A stretch of 39,000 nt of DNA from Flavobacterium sp. (GTDB lineage Bacteria > Bacteroidota > Bacteroidia > Flavobacteriales > Flavobacteriaceae): assembly GCF_029945805.1 (NCBI RefSeq), contig NZ_JAQSDH010000021.1, positions 1 through 39,000 on the forward strand, written 5' to 3'. The notes under the pieces are model-generated. The model did not search any database and was not told where the DNA came from. It saw only the letters and a list, made by a program, of their open reading frames with translations. The position numbers were made by a program, and so were the translations under genes. Of the stretch, positions 17,282 to 25,426 are shown one piece after another (the stretch's first letter is position 1; every line of letters begins with the position of its first letter).

Positions 17282-17704
17282 TCATACCAAAAATTTGATG
17301 GATAAAGCAGGTGTCGGAATCATGCAGCTTTCCTTTTTTCCAAACCATTTATATCGGTTTCTGGCAATATAATCATAAACTAAATTTGAAATTCCTTTTG
17401 GAAGGATTGAAAATAGGCACAATAAACTATAAATTCCTCCGATATATTGTGCGATTTTAATAGCGGCTTCCGATTTGTAATAGTAGGCGGTATTGGGTTC
17501 GTATAGTATGATGCTGTCTACATTTGAAATATCAATACCAAGGTATTCTGTAATCCTCAAACCCAATTCAGATTGAAGCGGTACAAATCGAAAAACATCC
17601 TTTTTATCCTGCTTGATAATAAATTGTACTATAGAATCGCAGAGATTGCAAACGCCATCAAAGAGGATTATTTTTTTGTCTGTTGGTAATTCCGCTAGTT
17701 TCAT
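17282..17704 (-). CDS. DCC1-like thiol-disulfide oxidoreductase family protein (DUF393)
   Basis: 140 residues. The family signature is at the N-terminus: LFDGVCNLCDSIVQFI, with the DxxCxxC motif (Cys19 and Cys22) that resembles a thioredoxin-like active site; the downstream FRFVPLQSELG is also typical. Members are predicted thiol oxidoreductases of unknown substrate. The gene begins 5 bases after the MutS2-like stop, so the two are very probably one operon. No signal peptide, so presumably cytoplasmic. Confidence 0.87.
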   Translation of the reverse strand: MKLAELPTDKKIILFDGVCNLCDSIVQFIIKQDKKDVFRFVPLQSELGLRITEYLGIDISNVDSIILYEPNTAYYYKSEAAIKIAQYIGGIYSLLCLFSILPKGISNLVYDYIARNRYKWFGKKESCMIPTPALSIKFLV

Positions 17705-17709
17705 AGGAT

Positions 17710-19878
17710 CTATTTTGCCTGAACAAATTCTAATTGTTCCAAACTAATTTTAGAAGTAAACACGCCATAATTAACTATGGCTTTATTCTTCTCAATCTTG
17801 TCAATCGTTCCAACGGCTTTGCCATCAAACATCCTTACACGGTCGCCAATTTTTAAAATTACTTTAGGTTTAGTTGCTTCTGCTTTTTGCGCTTTAATTT
17901 TCTTTTCTTTTTTAGCAACCCGAATTTCATCAACTTTAACTTTGACTTCTTCTATTACCTTTTTCTGAATAATTTCTTTTGCTATTTGTTCTTTGGCAGT
18001 GGCTTTTTTACGCTTGGAGTTTTCGATTTCAACAATTTTTAAAAACTCTCCAATAAGCAGCTTTTTATCTTTATTATTGAAGTATTTCTCTGAAATGTCA
18101 TCAACCTTTTGTCCCATATAAATTAGGCGCTGGTTGGCATCATACAATTCTTGATAGCGTTCTAGTTTCTCCTGAATTTTAGTATTGATAGTTTCCATTT
18201 TTTTACCTTCTTCTCTAGCTTTTGTCTCTTCTTCTTTCAAATTGAGAGCTGTTTTTTCCAATTTGGAACGCTCTTTCTGAAGTGTCGCAATGGTTTTATC
18301 AAAACGAACTTTTCCGCCTTCAATTTTCTTTTTGGCACGATTGATTAAGCCAAATGGAATTCCGTTTTTTTGTGCTACTTCGAAGGTGAATGAACTTCCG
18401 GCTTGGCCTAGAATTAATTTATACATCGGTTCCAACGATTTTTCATCAAAAAGCATATTCGCATTCGATGCAAATGGCAGCTCGTTGGCCAATATTTTTA
18501 AGTTTGAATAGTGCGTCGTAATAATTCCGAAGGCTTCCCGATGATAGAATTCCTCTAAGAATATTTCTGCTAAAGCGCCACCTAATTCTGGATCAGAACC
18601 TGTACCAAACTCATCGATCAAGAACAATGTTTTGGCATTACACTTCTTCAAAAAGTAGTTCATATTCTTTAAGCGATAACTATAGGTACTTAAATGATTT
18701 TCAATAGATTGATTGTCTCCGATATCCGTTAAAATTCGATCAAATAAAAACGTTGTACTGCGCTCGTGAACGGGAATTAAAATTCCACATTGCAACATCA
18801 GTTGTAACAATCCAACTGTTTTGAGCGAAATGGTTTTTCCGCCTGCATTAGGTCCGGAAATGACTATAATTCGGCTTTTAGTATTCAGTTCAATAGTCTG
18901 GGGGAATGTCTTTTCTTTCTTCTCTAGATTATTCAAATACAAAATAGGATGGAAGGCGTCTCTGAAATGAAGCGTCTTTTCGTCTGTAATAGCAGGCAAA
19001 ATTGCATTAATTTTATTTGCATATTTGGCTTTAGCTGCAACTACATCAACATCACTCAGAAATTCTTGATACTGACTTAATAATGCTATAAATGGCCGAA
19101 TGTCATTGGATAAATTTTTTAAAATCCGAGTAATTTCTTCTTTTTCTTCGTATTCTAAATTGCTTAATTCTCTCGAGTAGTTGAGTGTAGCCTCAGGTTC
19201 TATGTAAGCAATACTACCCGTTTTTGAACTTCCGAGAATAGAGCCTTTTACTTTTCGTCTGTACATCGCCAAAACAGCTAACACTCTTCTGTTTTGAACA
19301 AAACTTTCTTTTATTTCATCCAAATAGCCTAATGAATTGTATTGGCTCATCGCTTGCCCAAAACTTTGGTTGACTTTGCCTCGAACTAAGTTCATATCGC
19401 GTCTAATATTTACTAAATCGGGAGAAGCATTGTTTTTTATTTCGCCATACTTATCGACAACTTCCTCAATTTTTTGGATAATATATTTGGTGTATTCTAC
19501 TTGTGATGCTCTTTCACTCAATTTTGGATAATAATCGTGGAATTTTTTAAGAAATAACAGCAACACATTCACGCTTTCAGAAAGCGCAGCTATTTTTCTG
19601 AAGCTCCCCACTTCGAGGAAACTATCTTCTATTGCGAGAAATTTTATATCGTGCGTTAGATTATCAAAACCATGATTCGGAATTGCATTGTTATTGGAGA
19701 AAGAAGATAGATATTCCGATGTTTGCAACAAAATATTCATCAACGATTCCTTATCTTTAAAAGGAATAATTTCTAATGCTTTTTGTTTTCCAATTTCAGT
19801 ATTGCAGCGCTCTGAAATGGTTTGTAATACGGTATTGAATTCTAAATCTTGTAGTGTTTTATCTGTAATCGAAATCAT
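17710..19878 (-). CDS. MutS2-family ATPase lacking the C-terminal Smr domain
   Basis: 722 residues. MutS core and clamp regions (about 1-310); ATPase with Walker A GPNAGGKT at 342-349 and Walker B in FLIDEFGTGSDP; then a coiled-coil region (about 510-660, rich in K/E) and a C-terminal KOW-like segment (LKIGDRVRMFDGKAVGTIDK) after which the protein ends. Canonical MutS2 (about 780) continues with an Smr nuclease domain of about 75 residues; that is absent here, with a normal stop and no Smr-like frame in the 430 bases downstream. MutS2 proteins suppress recombination or rescue collided ribosomes; without Smr, an endonuclease function is not supported. It has its own -7 box and is followed by the DCC-family gene. 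Confidence 0.88.
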   Translation of the reverse strand: MISITDKTLQDLEFNTVLQTISERCNTEIGKQKALEIIPFKDKESLMNILLQTSEYLSSFSNNNAIPNHGFDNLTHDIKFLAIEDSFLEVGSFRKIAALSESVNVLLLFLKKFHDYYPKLSERASQVEYTKYIIQKIEEVVDKYGEIKNNASPDLVNIRRDMNLVRGKVNQSFGQAMSQYNSLGYLDEIKESFVQNRRVLAVLAMYRRKVKGSILGSSKTGSIAYIEPEATLNYSRELSNLEYEEKEEITRILKNLSNDIRPFIALLSQYQEFLSDVDVVAAKAKYANKINAILPAITDEKTLHFRDAFHPILYLNNLEKKEKTFPQTIELNTKSRIIVISGPNAGGKTISLKTVGLLQLMLQCGILIPVHERSTTFLFDRILTDIGDNQSIENHLSTYSYRLKNMNYFLKKCNAKTLFLIDEFGTGSDPELGGALAEIFLEEFYHREAFGIITTHYSNLKILANELPFASNANMLFDEKSLEPMYKLILGQAGSSFTFEVAQKNGIPFGLINRAKKKIEGGKVRFDKTIATLQKERSKLEKTALNLKEEETKAREEGKKMETINTKIQEKLERYQELYDANQRLIYMGQKVDDISEKYFNNKDKKLLIGEFLKIVEIENSKRKKATAKEQIAKEIIQKKVIEEVKVKVDEIRVAKKEKKIKAQKAEATKPKVILKIGDRVRMFDGKAVGTIDKIEKNKAIVNYGVFTSKISLEQLEFVQAK

Positions 19879-19897
19879 TAAATGAATGTGTAAGGCT

Positions 19898-19905
19898 CAA
19901 AGTTA
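19898..19905 (-). promoter_or_regulatory. -7 box (TAACTTTG) for the MutS2-like gene
   Basis: Perfect TAnnTTTG on the minus strand, 19 bases before the MutS2-like ATG, in the 84-base divergent gap shared with ung. Confidence 0.5.
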
Positions 19906-19939
19906 CAAAGGATACAATCCATATTGCCACAGAAAATGC

Positions 19940-19947
19940 TATTTTTG
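19940..19947 (+). promoter_or_regulatory. -7 box (TATTTTTG) for ung
   Basis: Matches TAnnTTTG, 15 bases before the preferred ung ATG at 19963. The longer TTG start at 19924 would lie upstream of this box, which argues against it. Confidence 0.5.
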
Positions 19948-19962
19948 ACAAAATTTTATAAG

Positions 19963-20628
19963 ATGTTTAGTGATATTCATGCTTCTTGGGAAAAAGTACT
20001 TTCTGCCGAATTTGTGAAACCCTATTTCCAAACGTTAATTTCATTTGTTAAAAATGAATATGTAACCAGAACTTGCTTTCCAAAAAAGACGGAAATCTTC
20101 GCTGCTTTTGACCATTGTCCATTTGATAAAGTGAAAGTTGTTATTATTGGTCAGGATCCCTATCACGGCTTTGGACAAGCCAATGGTTTGTGTTTTTCTG
20201 TCAATGACGGAATTGCTTTTCCGCCATCGTTAACAAATATCTTTAAAGAAATTCAAGTCGATTTGGATCAACCCTTTCCAAAGACAGGAAATTTGGAGTG
20301 TTGGGCAAATCAAGGTGTTTTATTGCTAAATGCTACTTTAACGGTCCGAGAAAGTGAGGCGGGAAGCCATCAAAAACAAGGTTGGGAAAGATTTACCGAT
20401 GCTGTTATCCAGAAAATATCAGAGGATAATCAAAATGTTGTATTTCTGCTTTGGGGCGGATTTGCCAAAAAGAAAGGTGCTAAAATAGACAGGACTAAAC
20501 ATTTCGTTTTAGAAACCGGACATCCATCGCCTTTGAGTGCGAATCGTGGATTTTGGTTTGGAAATAAACAGTTCAGCCGAACAAATGACTATCTAAAAAG
20601 CATTGGAAAGCAACCAATAAATTGGTAG
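19963..20628 (+). CDS. ung: Uracil-DNA glycosylase (family 1)
   Basis: Removes uracil from DNA, the first step of base excision repair. 221 residues from ATG 19963, the normal family length; the open frame extends to a TTG at 19924, but a -7 box lies within it. Motifs: the water-activating loop GQDPYHG at about 63-69, and the DNA-intercalation/uracil-binding loop HPSPLSANRGF near residue 190. It is divergent from the MutS2-like gene and ends 2 bases from the convergent lipoprotein gene, with no room for a separate terminator. Confidence 0.97.
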   Translation: MFSDIHASWEKVLSAEFVKPYFQTLISFVKNEYVTRTCFPKKTEIFAAFDHCPFDKVKVVIIGQDPYHGFGQANGLCFSVNDGIAFPPSLTNIFKEIQVDLDQPFPKTGNLECWANQGVLLLNATLTVRESEAGSHQKQGWERFTDAVIQKISEDNQNVVFLLWGGFAKKKGAKIDRTKHFVLETGHPSPLSANRGFWFGNKQFSRTNDYLKSIGKQPINW

Positions 20629-20630
20629 TT

Positions 20631-21212
20631 CTAGTTTACCGTAAAGTTGTAATATCCTTCACTGTCTAGACCGGTAATTGTTGAATTGATATTCAAAAAA
20701 AGACGTTTAGCTGGACTCAAAGAACGCAATTCGACCAAATTTTTAGCATCACTATTGTAGCCAAAACTTAAACGATAAGCTCCAGCACTTAGTAGCGGAA
20801 ATCCGACACGGTATTCATACGTTTCATCAACTGTGTTATAGTCGCAAATTCCGTAAACATAAGAACCATTCTGAGCACTTCCTTTAACAATATCCAATTG
20901 GTTATCATTTACAGTCACAACTTCCCAAACTGTTGCAGTGGCTTGTTTTTCAATTATATATGAAAAATCAAATTGAGTTGCACCAGTAGTTTTAAAAGCG
21001 TCTATTGTGGTTCCGTTTTCATTTAAATATCTTGAAAAATCAGTAGTAATAAATAGCTTTTCTCCAACATTGTAAGTTGATGAATGCGCGTCAATACTCA
21101 CCAAATTGGGAATGTCTGTAAAAACATTGTTGTAAAATCCGTCGTCATTTGTATCGCAATTAGCAACAAAAAGAGCAACAGCAAACAAAACGATATAGTG
21201 TAATTTTTTCAT
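20631..21212 (-). CDS. Predicted surface lipoprotein, 193 residues
   Basis: Not a named family. Lipoprotein signal peptide MKKLHYIVLFAVALFVANC with the lipobox ending at Cys19. The following DTNDDGFYN is acidic, similar to the lipoprotein export signal of Flavobacteriia that sends lipoproteins to the cell surface (inference). The rest is predicted beta-rich, perhaps one immunoglobulin-like domain (SIDAHSSTYNVGEKLFITTDF). It lies 12 bases downstream of a beta-barrel gene on the same strand, so the two are likely co-transcribed and may work together at the outer membrane. Confidence 0.75.
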   Translation of the reverse strand: MKKLHYIVLFAVALFVANCDTNDDGFYNNVFTDIPNLVSIDAHSSTYNVGEKLFITTDFSRYLNENGTTIDAFKTTGATQFDFSYIIEKQATATVWEVVTVNDNQLDIVKGSAQNGSYVYGICDYNTVDETYEYRVGFPLLSAGAYRLSFGYNSDAKNLVELRSLSPAKRLFLNINSTITGLDSEGYYNFTVN

Positions 21213-21224
21213 CTTTTCTATTTA

Positions 21225-21791
21225 TTAAAATCGATACCCTAAATTTAAACCTACTCTTGAAATTACATCTGGACTTTTATCTCTATTAATAAGATTTGAA
21301 CCAAATCCTACTATGAATTCTAAAGCGATGCTGTCTTTAAAATACATTTTGTAACCCAAACTTCCCCCTAGACCTATATCGGTATATTTTGATTTTTTAG
21401 TAGTGTAATAATCAATGTTATTATCAGTTAAACGAATTATTTCTTTGTAATCTCCACCATTATAAGAACCAAAGATTTCAGCAAAATAATACCTCGACTT
21501 ACTTTTTGACAAAGCATATCTTATATAAGGGTTGAATTCAAACTTAGGAATGTTGTTTCTATATCCATTATCAAAATCATCATTAAGTTTGTTGCTGTTG
21601 GAAAAATTCACATTAAAACCAGTAGAAAAATCTTTGGCAAAATAGCGTTCGTAACTTAAACTTGCTTTTGCATAGACGATTGCTGACAAAACATCGATCC
21701 GAAATTCATTTTTTTTATTAGCAAGAACAGTGTTGTCTTGTGCTTGTGAAGCCAATGAAAATAGGAGTAATAGGTTAAAAATTTTTTTCAT
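21225..21791 (-). CDS. Outer membrane beta-barrel protein
   Basis: 188 residues starting at the ATG 21789-21791, which gives a signal peptide (MKKIFNLLLLFSLASQAQ); the longer frame to 21875 adds an unlikely N-terminus without a signal. Eight or so amphipathic strands (SYERYFAKDFSTGFNVNF, KFEFNPYIRYAL, GLGGSLGYKMYF) and a terminal aromatic strand GLNLGYRF support an outer membrane barrel. Function unknown. Followed by the lipoprotein gene 12 bases downstream. The region upstream (21792-21914) consists of imperfect repetitions of GAATTACGA-like words. Confidence 0.8.
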   Translation of the reverse strand: MKKIFNLLLLFSLASQAQDNTVLANKKNEFRIDVLSAIVYAKASLSYERYFAKDFSTGFNVNFSNSNKLNDDFDNGYRNNIPKFEFNPYIRYALSKSKSRYYFAEIFGSYNGGDYKEIIRLTDNNIDYYTTKKSKYTDIGLGGSLGYKMYFKDSIALEFIVGFGSNLINRDKSPDVISRVGLNLGYRF

Positions 21792-21914
21792 TAGAGGTTG
21801 ATTTATTTCGAAACGAAGATAGTAAATAAAATTGCGAATTACGAATTGGGAATTACGATTTAGAAAGTTAATCATACACTAAACATTGAACTCTAAATGA
21901 TGAATAGTACTGAA

Positions 21915-22847
21915 TTAGTCCAATGTCAGTGCGCCTAGAATTTCCTCATTCATAAATGGTCCGCCGGGATAACGAGCTGTGTAATCGAGATTTAGCCAAA
22001 CATTTCCGCGCTCATCAATATGATAGTTTATAGATTTATTTTTACTTTCTACTGGAAATAGAACTTTTTTAATGGCGTAATTAATATGTTCTAAATCTTT
22101 TTTATTTCCAATTAATAATTCGGGATAAATATGTCCTTTGGTATGAATTAACCTGGTCGTACCGCCGATAGATTTAATACAAGCAACCATAAAAACGGAG
22201 TGGTCGTCGCAATCACCAGAAAGATATTTTAAGGATTCGGTAGCTTTCGCGATATAATCGCGTCCTTTTGGATCGCTGACATAATTCCAGCGTGAATTTA
22301 TTTCCTTAAAGACAGCGAACGACTGAATAATCGTAAAGTAATCATAATATCCTTTTACATTTTTGAAATGCTTATTGACCGCCATAATCGCAAAATTTCG
22401 GATTTTCGGATTTTCATACTCTACAGCAGTTAGAATTTTGGATTTGTTAGGAAAAGGGAGCAACTTACTAATAATGATGTCTTGCGGATACGGATCATCG
22501 CCCATAGTATACATCATCGAACGGTAATCTTCGTAAACATTCTCAAAGCTGTAATCGCCAAAAACGGTTCCATAGATTAGAAAAAAGAAATACAATATAA
22601 CCGAAATCAAAGTTACTCTTCGCATTGCTCTCAAAATAAGCTGAACAGCAACTAGAATAATGATAAAAAGTAGAATGCGATCAATGTAGTATGCCCATTC
22701 TAGAATTATGAGGTTTTGATGGGCAATGATGAAAATAGGAATGGTAAACAGAATATTGAGGCAGAAAATGATAATCATATCCCACGGCTTTTTTATCCTG
22801 AACTTCTCTTTGAGTTGTTGATAAGTAAGATTTCCGATTTTTATCAT
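21915..22847 (-). CDS. Membrane protein with transglutaminase-like domain
   Basis: 310 residues. Two to three N-terminal transmembrane segments (about 22-42, 58-73, 78-97), then a soluble domain with a papain-like triad: Cys213 in SGDCDDHS, His239 in TKGHIYPEL and Asp288 in WLNLDYTARYPGG. The family includes peptidoglycan-related and peptide-modifying enzymes; the exact reaction is unknown. The catalytic domain probably faces the periplasm (inference). It starts 16 bases after the periplasmic-binding-fold gene on the same strand, so they could form an operon. Confidence 0.8.
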   Translation of the reverse strand: MIKIGNLTYQQLKEKFRIKKPWDMIIIFCLNILFTIPIFIIAHQNLIILEWAYYIDRILLFIIILVAVQLILRAMRRVTLISVILYFFFLIYGTVFGDYSFENVYEDYRSMMYTMGDDPYPQDIIISKLLPFPNKSKILTAVEYENPKIRNFAIMAVNKHFKNVKGYYDYFTIIQSFAVFKEINSRWNYVSDPKGRDYIAKATESLKYLSGDCDDHSVFMVACIKSIGGTTRLIHTKGHIYPELLIGNKKDLEHINYAIKKVLFPVESKNKSINYHIDERGNVWLNLDYTARYPGGPFMNEEILGALTLD

Positions 22848-22863
22848 ACTGCAATGACGAAAG

Positions 22864-23715
22864 CTATACGGCTTTCACTATATCAGCAAAAGTACCTTTT
22901 TTATCGATGATTTTCAGGTCAAACAATTGATTTTGGATATTGTTTAACACTTTTTCTTGCAAGGGTTTCTGTGACCATTTTGTCAACGACAGCCATTCTT
23001 TAATATCGTCTTGTTTTTGATTGAATTTTGAAGCTAATGTTCTGTCAATGCTTGGAATATCTTTGAACTCGATGGTCGTATTGTTTATGGTTTCTAAAAG
23101 TAATGCGACACTTTGTTTATTGGATTCCAAAAACTCATTTCGTACTGCAATTACAAAACTTGGCCATGGTGTTGGACAATCGGCAACTCGATGAAAAACG
23201 CCTTTATCTACTAATGGTTTGGTCATAAACCGTTCCCACAAAAAATAATCGGCGGTGCCATTGGTTAAGGCGTCAACCGCACCGTCAATTGTGTTTACGA
23301 TTTCAAATTCGATATTTTCAGTATTCCAATTTTGATTTTTTGCGTTGACGTAAGCCATTAAATGCGAACCCGAACCATAACGTGAAATAGCTACTTTAGC
23401 ATTTTCTAAATCGTCAAGCGAATTGTATTTCGATTGTGCTCCAACGTGAATTCCCCATATCAATGGACTTTCAACATAAACTTGAACTATCGAAGTGTTG
23501 TTTCCTGCAATGATATCTTTTACGATTCCTTCGGTTAAGATTACGGCTATATCGGTTTCTCCGTCGCGAAGCATTTGACACATTTTTCCGGTTCCTTCTG
23601 CAATATCGGTCCATTGCAAATCGATGCCGATTTTGTCAAATTCGCCGTTTTCAATACACAGCTGCCAAGGCAAATTGAAATGTTCTGGGACGCCTGCTAT
23701 TTTTATTGTTTTCAT
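22864..23715 (-). CDS. Periplasmic-binding-protein fold (NMT1/THI5- or SsuA-like) without signal peptide
   Basis: 283 residues with a two-lobe substrate-binding fold: an N-terminal lobe with DIAEGTGKMCQMLRDGETDIAVILTEGIVKDIIAGN, the hinge KVAISRYGSGSHLMAYVNAK and a second lobe ending TADYFLWERFMTKPLVD. Its nearest named relatives are nitrate/taurine/thiamine-precursor binding proteins. It begins MKTIKIAGVPEHFNLPW, with no signal peptide or lipobox, and no ABC permease or ATPase gene is near, so a normal transport role is unlikely; a cytoplasmic ligand-binding or enzymatic role is possible. Four 7-base tandem repeats lie 55 bases upstream. Confidence 0.75.
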   Translation of the reverse strand: MKTIKIAGVPEHFNLPWQLCIENGEFDKIGIDLQWTDIAEGTGKMCQMLRDGETDIAVILTEGIVKDIIAGNNTSIVQVYVESPLIWGIHVGAQSKYNSLDDLENAKVAISRYGSGSHLMAYVNAKNQNWNTENIEFEIVNTIDGAVDALTNGTADYFLWERFMTKPLVDKGVFHRVADCPTPWPSFVIAVRNEFLESNKQSVALLLETINNTTIEFKDIPSIDRTLASKFNQKQDDIKEWLSLTKWSQKPLQEKVLNNIQNQLFDLKIIDKKGTFADIVKAV

Positions 23716-23769
23716 ATATTTCTAGTTCAGCTGAAAGAGGAAAGAGGAAAGATTTTCTTCTACTACCAA

Positions 23770-23797
23770 TTTCTTGTTTCTTGTTTCTTGTTTCTTG
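23770..23797. repeat. Heptamer tandem repeat, (TTTCTTG) x4
   Basis: Four perfect copies of TTTCTTG, followed by degenerate copies (TTTTTTCTTG, TTTCTAG). It lies between the GNAT gene and the binding-protein-fold gene, in the leader of the latter (minus strand CAAGAAA). Confidence 0.95.
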
Positions 23798-23828
23798 AAT
23801 CTTTTTTCTTGCTTCTAATTTCTAGTTT

Positions 23829-24356
23829 CTATTCTTTCTTATTCTTTAATTGATACCAATAACATGGAATTTCGTTCTCTAAATACTGCTCTTTTTGGTA
23901 TAAACCTATTTGTTTTAAAATCGTATTGGAACCAATGTTATCAACATGTGCCGAAGCATAGATTTTTGGAATTTTCATTTCTGTGAAAGCATAATCAAGC
24001 CACGCAGTTGCAGCCTCCAACGCGTACCCTTTTCGCCAGTGTTTTTCCTGTAAACGATAGCCAATATCGTAGAAATTGTTGTGTCCGTTTTCTTCTTCTG
24101 TGATGAATTTTAATCCGGCCCAGCCTATAACTTCGTTCGTTTCTTTCAATACTATTACAAAACGCCCGATTCCATTTTGAATGTATTGATTCTGGATGCT
24201 TTTGATGTAGCCATAACACTCTTCAATATTTGTCAAAGGTTCGTTGCCCAAATACAAATGTACGTTTGGGTTCCTGTCCATTTCAAATAAAGCTTCGGCG
24301 TCTTCAACTTGCATTGGACGAAGTACCAGTCGTTCGGTTTCTAGAATTAGGTTCAT
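23829..24356 (-). CDS. GNAT-family N-acetyltransferase (RimJ/RimL-like)
   Basis: 175 residues of the Acetyltransf_3 type: N-terminal LETERLVLRPMQVEDAEALFEM, the central FVIVLKETNEVIGWAGLK strands, the acetyl-CoA binding region YRLQEKHWRKGYALEAATAWLDYAF (a variant of the Q/RxxGxG/A loop), and ASAHVDNIGSNTILKQIGL near the C-terminus. Members acetylate ribosomal protein N-termini, antibiotics or small amines; the substrate is not evident. Structured repeat copy C ends 12 bases before its ATG in the same orientation, leaving no room for a separate promoter, so it is either co-transcribed with the phosphorylase gene or started within the repeat. Confidence 0.9.
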   Translation of the reverse strand: MNLILETERLVLRPMQVEDAEALFEMDRNPNVHLYLGNEPLTNIEECYGYIKSIQNQYIQNGIGRFVIVLKETNEVIGWAGLKFITEEENGHNNFYDIGYRLQEKHWRKGYALEAATAWLDYAFTEMKIPKIYASAHVDNIGSNTILKQIGLYQKEQYLENEIPCYWYQLKNKKE

Positions 24357-24368
24357 TTATGTATTGTT

Positions 24369-24461
24369 TTAGCCCCGATTGCAGTGGCATCCTTTATAGC
24401 TGAGAGGTTTTTTAAAAACCTCTCAGCTATAAAGATATAACGGAAAGCGGGAAATAGCTCC
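24369..24461 (-). repeat. Structured repeat family, copy C (between nucleoside phosphorylase and GNAT)
   Basis: On the minus strand it begins GGAGCTATTTCCCGCTTTCCG and ends CCACTGCAATCGGGGCTAA. The inner stem is a perfect palindrome of about 20 base pairs, TTTATAGCTGAGAGG with CCTCTCAGCTATAAA plus a T/A loop (24393-24433), unlike copies A and B. It begins 5 bases after the phosphorylase stop and fills the gap to GNAT. Confidence 0.82.
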
Positions 24462-24466
24462 TAAAA

Positions 24467-25333
24467 TTACTCCGCCAATTTACCTAAAGCATACTGAATT
24501 AAAGCATCAACGGCTTTGTAAGGATCAGCACTGAATGCTCCGTCAGCACGATTGGCAATGATAGCATTTAGCGACAAACAGTGGTGTCCCAAAAGTTTTC
24601 CTAAGCCATAAATAGCCGAAGTTTCCATTTCAAGATTTGCCATTCGGGTTTCACCAAATTTGAACGTATCCATTTTGCTGTTTAATTCGGGATCCTGAAT
24701 CGCCAAACGCAGCACTCTTCCTTGTGGACCGTAAAATCCGCCCGCTGTTCCGGTAATTCCTTTGTGCATTTGATTGCTTTCGAATTTATTCATCAAGGTT
24801 TCAGAACAACCAATAATATAAGGCGTTCCTTTTCTCATATCCCAATTGGTATGCGTGATAAAGGCTTTTTCCATGTCCTTTTCACAGATATCGTCAATGA
24901 CGTAGGAGCGAAGCATATTATCCAGTCCAAGACCGAATTCACCCATAACAAAGCTATCAACCGGAATGTCTTTTTGTAGCGAACCCGAAGTTCCGATACG
25001 AACGATATTCAGTGAAGTCAATTTGTCTTTTGGCTTACGCGTTTCCAAATCGATATTCACCAAAGCGTCCAATTCGTTCATGGTGATGTCGATATTATCT
25101 GGACCAATTCCGGTTGACATTACGGTGATTCTTTTGCCTTTGTATATTCCGGTTTGGGTTTTAAACTCGCGTTTTTGTGTTGAAAATTCAATACTATCAA
25201 AAAACTGTGTGATTTTTTCAACTCGGTTTTGGTCGCCCACAAAGATGATATCGTGAGCAATATGTTCTGGTTTCAGGTTTAAGTGATAGACACTTCCGTC
25301 TGGGTTTAGTATTAATTCTGATGATTTGATCAT
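24467..25333 (-). CDS. Nucleoside phosphorylase (uridine phosphorylase-like)
   Basis: 288 residues of the PNP/UDP family (NP-I fold), which cleaves nucleosides with phosphate to give a base and ribose 1-phosphate, for salvage. Seen: the phosphate-binding loop VGDQNRVEKI at the N-terminus, the MSTGIGPDNIDI strand-turn, RIGTSGSLQKDI, and the ribose-binding NLEMETSAIYGL near residue 235. The substrate (uridine, or other nucleosides) cannot be fixed, but the MET-S-A motif fits uridine/purine phosphorylases. Upstream is SUI1 on the same strand with about 90 bases between; downstream is repeat copy C. Confidence 0.88.
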   Translation of the reverse strand: MIKSSELILNPDGSVYHLNLKPEHIAHDIIFVGDQNRVEKITQFFDSIEFSTQKREFKTQTGIYKGKRITVMSTGIGPDNIDITMNELDALVNIDLETRKPKDKLTSLNIVRIGTSGSLQKDIPVDSFVMGEFGLGLDNMLRSYVIDDICEKDMEKAFITHTNWDMRKGTPYIIGCSETLMNKFESNQMHKGITGTAGGFYGPQGRVLRLAIQDPELNSKMDTFKFGETRMANLEMETSAIYGLGKLLGHHCLSLNAIIANRADGAFSADPYKAVDALIQYALGKLAE

Positions 25334-25426
25334 TATGTGTTTTGTTAATTTGGTTATCTGGTTATTCGTTTATTTGAATTCTAACTTCTGCTTCTGAGAC
25401 TAATCACTGCGACTGCAAACTCAATA

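Noticed and set aside
21792..21914. Repeated GAATTACGA-like words upstream of the beta-barrel gene
   Set aside because: Imperfect AT-rich words of low complexity, also seen at 10440-10470; not a defined element.
23770..23797. Possible CRISPR-like array
   Set aside because: The units are 7 bases with no spacers; it is a simple tandem repeat.
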